Assembly (NCBI GenBank): GCA_949358305.1
Contig: OX442319.1
Span: forward strand, 13,268,001 to 13,332,000
Length of the DNA stretch: 64,000 bases
Source: Strigamia acuminata
Lineage: Eukaryota; Arthropoda; Chilopoda; Geophilomorpha; Linotaeniidae
Direction: 5' to 3'
The translations under genes and the position numbers were made by a program. The notes under the pieces were generated by a model. The model was not told the DNA's origin. It saw nothing but the letters and a program-made list of their open reading frames with translations, and ran no database searches. Shown here piece by piece: positions 55,727-64,000 of this stretch. Within the stretch, counting starts at the first letter, position 1. Each line of letters starts with the position of its first letter.

Positions 55727-56344
55727 ATGAAGAGAACACGAAAGGATTACAATTGCAATCTGTGTGATTATTCGGGTTCACGCTATTCACTTTTGGAACA
55801 GCACATGCTTAAACACACTGGTGAAAAGCCGTTCAATTGTCCAATGTGTTCACTTTCATTTTGACTTAAAACTTACATGACTGCTGCCCACATGCGAATT
55901 CACACTGGAGAAAAGCCATTCAAGTGCCATTTGTGTGATTATTGTTCGAGTCAAAATAGGGATTTAAGAAGACACCTATTAACCCTCACGGGAGAAAAAC
56001 CATTCAAGTGCCATTTGTGTGACTATTCTTCGGCTAATAATGGGAATTTAAAAGTCCATCTACTAATCCACACTGGAGAAAAACCGTTCAAGTGCCATTT
56101 GTGTGCTTATTGTTGCAATCGAAGTGGGGATTTAAGAATACATCTTTTAACCCATACTGGAGAAAAACTGTTCAAGTGTCATTTGTGTGCTTTTTCTTGC
56201 AATCACAGAGAGAATTTAAGAAGACATCTTTTAACCCATACAGGAGAAAACCCATTCAAGTGCCATTTGTGTGATTATTGTGCGAGTCAAAATGGGAATT
56301 TAAGAAGACATCTTTTAACCCATACTGGAGAAAAAGCATTTTAA
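55727..56344 (+). pseudogene. Damaged inverted copy of the C2H2 zinc-finger gene
   Basis: Starts like its sister (MKRTRKDYNCNLCDYSGSR) but has TGA at 55862-55864 in finger 2, where the sister has Arg. One codon is added before the first His of that finger, and the C-terminus is shortened by TAA in place of Ser. From 55877 an in-frame ATG could still give a 155-aa protein with five intact fingers (CHLCDYCSSQ, CHLCDYSSAN, CHLCAYCCNR, CHLCAFSCNH, CHLCDYCASQ). Upstream and downstream flanks match the sister gene, so the whole unit (about 53400-54430 versus 55600-56560) was duplicated in inverted orientation. Classed as a pseudogene, but residual function is possible. Confidence 0.85.
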
Positions 56345-58317
56345 GCAGGAATAGAAATTTTAAAACGTTCGTTTCATACATTCTGTTTATGATTCTTAAA
56401 TTCAAACGCTATTTTTTGGTTTTGTTTGTGCATTTCACATTTTAAAGTAACATACTAATTACTTTGAATTCTTGACAAGTAGAATTGTATATTTTTCTTT
56501 GTTCATTTCCAATTTTAAAACACTTTTTCTTGCATTGTAAATAAAATAAAAAAATTTCTTCCACGTATGTATTTTAAGCATATTTATCTATTTTTTTCTA
56601 TTTCTGATTAAAATGTTTAAAGTTGAAAAACAATCAATTTCCATCGTTCAATAAGAATTCTAAGCACTAAGCATTCAAATGATTACACTTTGCTGTTGGT
56701 TCTCAAATCGATTTATATGCAAAAATGAGTTTCAATGTTTAGGAAAGAGAAAAGTTTAACCTGTAGACAATAAATGCTACTTTGGTGTTGTTAGGCTGCA
56801 TTCAATTTGTGAGTGTAGCATTCACCAATTTGATAAAAATTGATAATCAAATTTCCTACAGATTTTGAAGAACCACATGGGATATACTTTAGTAGAATTG
56901 GGCCCACTTCAGAATGGGCCCAAAATTTGGTTACTTACCAAAAAACGTACGCTGATACCAAAAATAACACTTAAAAGTGTCGGAAATTAAGCTAGCTAGT
57001 TGAAAACGCTGAGTGAAAGCATTTTCGGAATCACCATGGTTTATTTGCTAGGTAGACAAATTTTCAGCCCATTCTGAAGTGGGCCCAATTCTAAAGTGCA
57101 CCCAATTAGTTTATTAATTGTGACAAATCATCTGGTGTTGTAAACCTGCATTCGAATGTGTGAGTGTGGTATTCACCAATTTTGATAAAATTTAAAAAAT
57201 GCTACAGAACATTCCAAATAAATGCATTTCCGTCACTCAGAATTAATCTTATTAATTATTACGGACCCAAAATGAATTATTTCTTATTTTTAATTTTAAA
57301 GAGCTTATTTTCTTTCAATTTCCCATTTGTTTTTGACGTTTTAAATTTCATGTGCGGTGATGATTCTGCTGAATTTCCAAATCATTTGTTTTTCCGTTTG
57401 TAGATACGATTTCCCAGTTTCCATATATGCAAAACATAAAATATTGGTATTCCAAACTTAGTGGTAGCATTTCCCTTTTGATCTAATGAAATGTGTGCTC
57501 GGTCGCTAAGCCGACTGAAAATTTTCACCTAGCCTGAATTTCGTTGCCTTTATTTGCAAAATAGACATGCTGGCTCCCTAGTGTATAAATTTTGTTGTTG
57601 GGTGTGAGACCATGAAAACTGGATGATTTTTAATTTAGCAGCAACCTCTTTCTACCCCGTTTACAATTGCAGAAGCGCTAAAATAATTCCAACATGATTT
57701 ATACATTTTATTCCTCCCTAAATTTGCCTAATCTAGGAAAAAAGGCGCTGCTCTCTTCTAAATGACGTGCTAAAAATGTTTTTCTGGCCTGGATACACCA
57801 AATTTTGCAACGTTTTTGTTTATTGAACACCCTGGTATGCACCTGGAGATGGTCACAAGGAAGCTAGGACGTTAATCCGTAATCTCTATTTTTTGTTTGC
57901 ACAAACTTAACTTGCAAGCTTAAATTCAAATTTACCGCTAAAATATACAACAGCGCCTCCTAGTGGTAAATCATTATTTATTTCACGTGTCATAACTAGC
58001 TGCCCCCGCGATGGAAAGCGGCTACTCCCCTGGATCTGCCAGTGGCCTACGAACAGCCATATGAAATTTTATTTCATTTTAGATTTAGAAATTCTTTTTT
58101 TAAGTCAAATAACGATTTTTAGATTTTACTTGAGATGTGTGGAGATGTGATTTCTTGAGTTTTCACGCTGGTATTAATTTGTAATTTCAAAACATTTATT
58201 TTCTTCAAATTTTCATTTATTTTTTCGTGTGCATTGTTTTTTCTTGGAGAAACATTCCATTGTTAGTTTGTAGTTATTCAAATGAATGGGTAGATTTTGG
58301 GATTTTGGAAAAGTGTA
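56345..58317. other. AT-rich spacer with MITE-like repeats
   Basis: The first 200 bases are the conserved 3' flank of the zinc-finger copy. A direct repeat (56782-56850 and 57130-57195, sharing GTGTTGT.A.CTGCATTC and ATTCACCAATTT.GATAAAA) brackets an inverted repeat (GGGCCCACTTCAGAATGGGCC near 56899; CCATTCTGAAGTGGGCCCAA near 57069), probably a non-autonomous element. No gene seen in the rest. Confidence 0.5.
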
Positions 58318-58442
58318 AAAATGGGTCTAAAAAGTGAAAAAATGGATCTAAAAGGTGAAAAAATGGATCTAAAAGGTGAAAAAATGGATCTAAAAGGTGA
58401 AAAAATGGGTCTAAAGAGTGTAAAAATTGGTCTAAAGAGTGT
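58318..58442. repeat. 21-bp minisatellite (AAAAATGGATCTAAAAGGTG)
   Basis: Six tandem units, read on the minus strand as DPFFHLL repeats that extend the TFIIB-like relic by chance. Confidence 0.93.
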
Positions 58443-58465
58443 ACAAACAAGAAATAGCAGTGGTC

Positions 58466-58958
58466 GTTGGTCCCATTCATCTTTTTCACGTCCATGACCT
58501 TCTTGGACAAATTATTCGCTCCGTCCACGATGGTCTGCAGCAAGTGGATTCTCTTACGCCATCGTGCTTATCGGAATGCGGTGGTCAACACCAGCCTCTT
58601 ATAGCCCCTATTTGACACTGTCTTTCTCGTCCACACTCTTCGCTCCCGTCGTCGGCACCCGAACGGCTCTGCTCACCACCGGTCTCTTGTAGCGGGGTTT
58701 GGCACCGTCTTTCGCAATCCTCGCGGACAGATCGAATCCCGAGAGCAGCGCATCCTCAGAGGATTCACCACGACACGGGTCGGCAGTGACGGTTTCTTGG
58801 CCGACGCTTAGGGACCAACAATATTTTTCGATGCTTAGGCACGATCGCCAGTCGTTGACGACAAGACCACACTCGCTGCAGATTATATCCCAAGTGTCGT
58901 AATTTTCGATCAAAAGCGTAGCCGGGTGATATTTGCACCAAAAACTTCTGTCGCTCAT
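58466..58958 (-). pseudogene. TFIIB-like general transcription factor relic (zinc ribbon plus start of cyclin fold, frameshifted)
   Basis: From the ATG at 58958 the minus strand codes for a TFIIB-type zinc ribbon: C-x2-H (CKYHP), then C-x2-C in ICSECGLVVND, with the LLIENYDTWD stretch between, as in TFIIB. A B-linker-like part follows (ALLSGFDLSARI, then KPRYKRPVVSRAVR, aligned with the NPLLS..DLST and KYQNRR..SSSDR region of TFIIB). The frame then stops at 58608. Downstream, pieces of the first cyclin repeat are recognisable in two frames: ISTMA, then after a shift RIHLLQTIVDGANNLSKKV, equivalent to the ITTMADRI..NIVDRTNNLFKQV helix. The second cyclin repeat is absent. TFIIB bridges TBP and RNA polymerase II; this copy cannot do that unless a short ribbon protein is used. 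Confidence 0.82.
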
Positions 58959-60600
58959 TTTAGGATTTAATTCGGTGTGCAGTGGTTTTAATGTGTAGTG
59001 GAAGTGTTTGTTCGCGTTGCTACTACACAAGTTTGATGATGATGTCAGAAGTGGGATGCTTATATAGTTAAAGACGTACTCGCGACGTGATAATTGTATC
59101 GTAACGTACGCGCGACGTGTATAATGGAATTGCTATGCATGCGGAATGCATTATTTCGGACGGAATGTCAGATTTTATTACAATTTGGAAAGGAAAAAAA
59201 CCATTTTTATTCAATTTCCTCGGAAATTAGGGAATTAAAGAAGATTAAAGTATTTGTGTCAAAATGAAATATACAAAATTTATTTAATCCGTTTTGCTAA
59301 AATGTGGAAGTGTTTGTTTGCAGTTGACGTAATATTTAATCGTACGCGCGAATATATGAAATTTCAGCGCATGCGCCGTCATTATTTTCCGTTTTTCGAT
59401 GTTTTACATATTTCTGTTTGTATTATTAAGTTTAATTTTTAATTTTTTGGGAAGAAAATAACTGTTGGTATTTTTATATGCAAAACGGAGCAGCGTGAAC
59501 TCCCTAGATAAACAAAGATGAAAGGAAAAAGTGAAACGTCGACGTGATTTAATTAGCACGTGTTTTGAGTGACAAAATGGAGAATCGTGACATTTTTTAG
59601 GATCAAGTTTCATGACTCATATTTTATTTTTATTTTTTATTTTTATTTTTGGATGTCAAAAAATATTTATAAACAAATTTCGGTCGTAAATTTTCGAATA
59701 GAATTAAACTTTGTTTTTATTGCGCGTAATAAATTGTTGGTGGTGGAAAAAGTTGAGAAATCTTTCGATCGACACAAACTCGGGATGCGAAAGGCGAAGT
59801 GAGTGATGGCTTTACCACCCACATGTCCACATCCATCTTTGTCACCGGTGAATGTATATAAAACACTTCCCACTCTCGCTGCAGCGTCCTTTAGGAAATG
59901 AAATACAATTAAGATTAACATAAAATAGGATTACAGGCTTTGCAGCAACATTTCACGACTTCATAATTTTAGCCGGAATAACGACTTCGGCTGCCCCTTG
60001 AGCTTCACTGCGTTTCACTGGCGAAGTTTTAAATGTTTTTGACTTGAATTTAGTAAATGGGGATTAATTGCTATTTTAGTGTTTTTATGATAATTTTTTT
60101 TTAATGGAAAATGTAAATCCGGTGTTTTGTTAAATTTAGAAAATTTCAACCCGACTTAAAAAATAAAATAAATTTTAAATAAAATTAATTTTTTTCTGGA
60201 ATAAAATCAATTTTCTTTCATTAGATTTGTTTAAATTCAATTTAATTTCTTTATTTTTATTCAAATTTTATTGTTTTCCCTTAATTTTATTCAAATTTTA
60301 TTGTTTTCTTTCGACTTTTGTTAAAATTCAATTGAATTTCCCGTTTTTCTTTAAATTTTATTCAAATTCAATCATCTTTCATAAAAAAAAAAAACCACCA
60401 ACTTCCGCAAACAAAAAACAAAACAAACAAAAACAAAACCAAAACACCAAAAAACAACAAAAAAATTTTCATCAAAAACCAGAAAAAAAAACAGAAAAAA
60501 AAAATCCAACTTCCCCCCACCCCTAAAAACCCCCCAAATTACCTTAATTCCACCATTTCCCACCTTCAAAACCCCCCAGCAAACTCCAAACCAAAATTCC
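58959..60600. other. AT-rich spacer with a dispersed repeat
   Basis: No gene supported. Bases 59950-60065 are the second copy of the repeat at 53060-53170. On the minus strand both can be read as SP(V/E)KRS(E/K)AQGAAEVVIP with mostly silent differences, then diverge. A minus-strand frame at 59667-59921 has no recognisable motif. T-rich then A/C-rich simple sequence fills 60060-60560. Confidence 0.4.
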
Positions 60601-61270
60601 CACCAAAATGGCTGACCGCAATGACAATACGCCTAATTAGTCTTGATTTATTGCTGATGAATTTACGACCCCCTCGAGGCCCCAGACCAAACCCACCTCT
60701 AAACCTAATCCCATCCAATGACATCAAGTCGCCAATCACAAAAAAAAAAACTCTCCACCGTGTCCACTCATTGTTTCAAACAACACGATAAACAAGCACG
60801 ACCGGATAACAAGACCTCTAAATCCAAACCCCACCGTCGCCATGACAACCGCACATTCCTCGCATTCCACGCCCGTCCCGCGGCCCCAGCAGGCGCCCGC
60901 ACCACATCCCCCGACGACGAGTCGCGACACGTTTCCCCCCGCCCACCGCCCACCCACCCACTGTCCACCACACTGTCCACCCGGCGCGCGTGATTCGATG
61001 AATCGACGGAAGCCGCGCGTCAAACTCGACCCTTCAATTATGCACTTAAACTAATACATCCATCAAGCGCAAGAAGGAAAAAAATCGCTCTCCGCTCGCC
61101 CTCCCTTTCATCGCGCCTTAAATCGCACGGTGTCGTGCCATTGGCTCCGGCCGAGTGCGAGCGCGGCTTCCCGCTGCGCCAACGTGGCCCTGGCCGAGGT
61201 GAAACCATTGCGCGCGAGCAGGGGGAAGCGACGCAACTTCACACCTCGTGCATTCTGACGAGGTGCCGCC
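60601..61270. other. GC-rich upstream region of the four-jointed-like gene
   Basis: The base composition changes from AT-rich to C/G-rich here, as expected for a promoter and 5' UTR. Open frames on both strands reflect the high GC content. An in-frame TGA five codons before 61271 supports that ATG. Confidence 0.45.
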
Positions 61271-62308
61271 ATGCGGACCACTGGGGCAGGGGTCCTCGGG
61301 AGTCGTCTGTGGGCGTCCGCGGCTTTTCTCATCGTTTTTCGCACGCAATTTCGCGTCGGAGCAGACAAACTCGAGTTTGTCGACGGCGTTTGGTGGACGG
61401 AAGGCGCGGAAAAGCTCGTTCCGGCCGGTTTTGACGCGAATTCGGACGAGAATTGGAGGAAAACGTGTCGGAGCGGGACGATAGTCGGACTGACGACGGA
61501 CGGGACGTGCGGGAAGAACGCGAAACTCGCTTTTCGGACGGAAAACGCGTGCTGTCGTCAGCGGAACAATTTCGACCAACTGCAAGGCGAAGTTTTCGGC
61601 TTCGTGCTGGCACGACGACTGGGCATCGAGAACGTGCCGTGCACGTCGCTCGTGCGGCCGCGTGCGGACGCGCAGTGGTCGGCGGTGAGGTCGCAGTTGG
61701 CCGTGTCCGAGTGGAGACACGACCGACCGGTCGTGGTGACTAAATTCGTGGACGGTTTGGAGCCGGCGTTCATCCCCGTGCAGCTGAGGGAGCGCGGACG
61801 GCGACTGCATCCGAGCGACGTGCGAAATAGCAGCGAAAGTGCAGTGCGGGAGCTCGTGCAGTGGTCGGATCTGTTGTTGTTCGATTACGTGACGGGGAAC
61901 GTGGACAGGGTGGTGAACAACCTTTATAATAGACAGTGGAACGAGGAGATGATGAATGCACCCGCGCACAATTTGGGGAAGAAGAAAAGCTCGGGTTTGC
62001 TGGTGTTTTTGGACAACGAGAGCGGACTCGTGCACGGATATCGGCTGGTGAGGAAGTACGAAGTGTATCATAGGGAGTTGTTGGAGGCGTTGTGCGTGTT
62101 CAGGAGGCGGACTGTGGAGTTGGTGCGACGGCTGGTTCGTGGGGGGGATGCTGGGGGGGCGATTCAGGAGGATTTTGGGAGGTTGGAAGGGGAGAGGAGT
62201 GGGTGGGTGCCGCCGTTGCCGGGGAAGTCGAGGAAGATGTTGGAAGAGAGGTTGGGGTTTGTGGATAGGCATGTGAGGAGGTGTGAGTCGATGTATCCAG
62301 TGAGGTGA
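61271..62308 (+). CDS. fj: Four-jointed / FJX1-type Golgi protein kinase (345 aa, single exon)
   Basis: Four-jointed is a Golgi-lumen kinase that phosphorylates the cadherin repeats of Fat and Dachsous, tuning their binding in planar polarity and growth control. The start has a strong context (GCCGCCATGC) after an in-frame stop. A short hydrophobic stretch at about 10-24 may be a weak signal anchor; a clear membrane span is lacking, so an upstream exon is possible. The conserved domain starts near residue 34 (LEFVDGVWWTEGAEKLVPAGFD). It continues through the ELVQWSDLLLFDYVTGNVDR signature near 211-230, which holds the catalytic NxDR, and FLDNESGLVHGYR near 257-269 (the metal-binding DFG equivalent), ending at CVFRRRT and a closing Cys. 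It is shorter than typical members because the N-terminal stem is short. No intron or damage is seen in the domain. Confidence 0.9.
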   Translation: MRTTGAGVLGSRLWASAAFLIVFRTQFRVGADKLEFVDGVWWTEGAEKLVPAGFDANSDENWRKTCRSGTIVGLTTDGTCGKNAKLAFRTENACCRQRNNFDQLQGEVFGFVLARRLGIENVPCTSLVRPRADAQWSAVRSQLAVSEWRHDRPVVVTKFVDGLEPAFIPVQLRERGRRLHPSDVRNSSESAVRELVQWSDLLLFDYVTGNVDRVVNNLYNRQWNEEMMNAPAHNLGKKKSSGLLVFLDNESGLVHGYRLVRKYEVYHRELLEALCVFRRRTVELVRRLVRGGDAGGAIQEDFGRLEGERSGWVPPLPGKSRKMLEERLGFVDRHVRRCESMYPVR

Positions 62309-63313
62309 ATTTTGAGTTTTTATTTATGTTTGTAATTTATATTAATTATGGAGTGTGTGTATGGATTTTGTAGTTTTTGTGTGATTTTTTTTTGTTTTTG
62401 GTTTTTTTTGTTTTTAAATGTTTTTTTTATTTATAATTGGTTTTTATCAAAATGTTTTGGAAATTGTTTTTGGTTGATTTATTGATTGTGATTTTGTGAG
62501 CTTTGTGTTTGATTTCTTTTGTTTTCTTATTGTTTGAGGATTTTTTTTAAGTTTTTGTAATTTTTGTTTGTGTTTTGGTTATTTTTTTATTTGGGTGTAA
62601 ATACATTGTTTTAATTCATGTTTTTTTTTTTTTTGCTACGATTGTATCAAATTTGTTTTTATTTAATCTCTGAAGCTGTGAGGAAAAAAAATTGTAACAT
62701 AATTTATTTAATTTTCTGCAAAAAGTAGATGAGGGAGAAAAAAGTACTTTTTTTTTTAATGAGAAAGTTTTGATAAAAACACTTAAACAGATGTTTTGTA
62801 TTTTTTTTAATTCTTAAAAACAACTTTTTAAAAGTAGATTTTGAGAAAAGAAATTTTTTTTAATGGGATGAAATAAAAGTATTTAAAGATAGTTTTGAAT
62901 AGCTGCAGATGTAATAAAACAATATATATATTATTCTATTATTTTTTTTAGTTAAAATCTATTATTTATCAAAATCTACTTTTGAAAAGCTGTTTTTCAA
63001 AATTTAGCCTTAAAAATAATTTTTAGTGAATTCATTGATTCATTGATTTATAAGGAATTAGAAATAAACAACTTTTCTGATACTTTTGAAAAACGACTTT
63101 TCAAAAGCAGATTTTGATAAACAACAGATTTTGACAACAAAAAACAAAACTACCGGCACTCCTAAAAATAATTTTTAATAAATAATAAATACAAAATATT
63201 TTGATTGAAAAAAACTAAACAAAAGTAGATTTGGATAAATAACATAATTTTGAATAAAAATAAATAAATAAAACTATAGTCTTATACATAACTTTTACTA
63301 TATTTATAAATTA

Positions 63314-63346
<33 letters not shown>

Positions 63347-64000
63347 CATTTGTATTTTATTTCATAAAAGTTGCTTTTGATTCCTTTCAGATTTTGACCA
63401 GAAAAAAATAATTCCAAATACTTACATTGATTAGAAATAAAAAACAGCTTTTCAAAAGTAGATTTTATAAATAACGGATCCCGATTTAAAAAAAAATAAA
63501 ACTGTAGTCCTAAAAATAATTTATAGTAAATTGAAAAAAAAAAAAAAAAATCCCAAATTAAAAAAAATCTATTTTTCCACCAAAACAAACAACACACAAC
63601 ACGAAAACAAAACCATAAATAAAACGTGTTCATCTTATTTTCTCACCATTATTGCAATTGTTTTTTCTTTTTTTCTTTCTTTCTTTCTCTCTTTCTTGTC
63701 CAATCCAACCGCAAGGCGCTCTGAGCCTCTGAGGTTTGGAATTCGGGTTAATCTGAGGGGATGTAACCATGAAAGGTCACCAATCCCACGCCCCCCCTTG
63801 TGACAGGTGTGTGACTCGTCGATTTATGGCCAGCCGACCTTCGACTAATTATCGTCTTGCTATGCGCATGTGCGACAAGCAAAAGGATTGCTCAGCAGGA
63901 AGCCAGAGTTATGTCCAGTCGCGTTTGGTCACGTGGAACAGGTGATAAACCCGGCGCGGCTACAAGAGGCACGACAAATGTTTCAATGACGAATAAAGTA
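62309..64000. other. AT-rich 3' flank with a degenerate repeat family
   Basis: Long T- and A-runs. From about 62700 to 63540 a motif like TTTTCAAAAGTAGATTTTGATAA occurs at least six times in both orientations, suggesting decayed copies of one repeat. The last 300 bases become less biased, without a recognisable gene. No RNA gene was found. Confidence 0.5.

Noticed and set aside
58274-58440. DPFFHLL repeat protein
   Set aside because: A minisatellite read in frame. Only the part to its right (TFIIB-like helix) is meaningful.
61118-62272. 384-aa Pro/Gln/His/Arg-rich frame on the minus strand
   Set aside because: It is antisense to the four-jointed domain and arises from GC-rich codon bias.

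Overview
The window is nuclear DNA of an animal, most likely an arthropod. Three things point that way: multi-exon genes with consensus GT-AG introns, animal-type families (four-jointed kinase, DEG/ENaC channel, C2H2 zinc fingers, a TFIIB relic), and a dense load of DNA transposons and LTR elements. The exact group cannot be read from the sequence. Introns and spacers are very T/A-rich with (TTTA)n-type microsatellites; exons are GC-richer.

Region 1 (1-15.8 kb) is a compact cluster of intron-rich genes that I could rebuild by splice phase. It holds a 10-exon, about 898-aa zinc-finger/charged protein (+), a weak small gene (-), two coiled-coil genes (+), a six-exon piggyBac-superfamily transposase with its DDD triad and C-terminal Cys-rich domain intact (-), and a six-exon PHD-finger protein (-). 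Apart from the transposase and the zinc-binding signatures, I recognise none of these families. The cluster may be a domesticated neighbourhood or the inside of a very large piggyBac-type element.

Region 2 (15.8-35.2 kb) is two retrotransposons joined end to end. A Ty1/copia element (-) has an intact 1,627-aa polyprotein but only one LTR. A 14-kb Ty3/gypsy element (+) has near-identical 1.59-kb LTRs, a tRNA-Gln primer site, gag, pol, a textbook -1 frameshift signal and an extra Cys-rich ORF3. The gypsy LTR starts where the missing copia LTR should be. The right flank (35.2-35.5 kb) is the stub of a minus-strand coding exon.

Region 3 (36.4-43.6 kb) is one 11-exon gene that appears to encode two complete DEG/ENaC channel subunits fused in one polypeptide, with the same intron-phase series in both halves. 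Its introns carry a three-level nest of DNA transposons and a MULE/SWIM relic.

Region 4 (43.8-52.5 kb) is another transposon nest. A palindromic MITE is split by a TTAA-flanked foldback element, which is in turn split by a TA-flanked element and by an intact mag-like gypsy element with identical 154-bp LTRs.

Region 5 (52.5-64 kb) holds an eight-finger C2H2 gene and its damaged inverted copy, a frameshifted TFIIB-like pseudogene, a four-jointed/FJX1-type Golgi kinase gene, and long AT-rich tracts.
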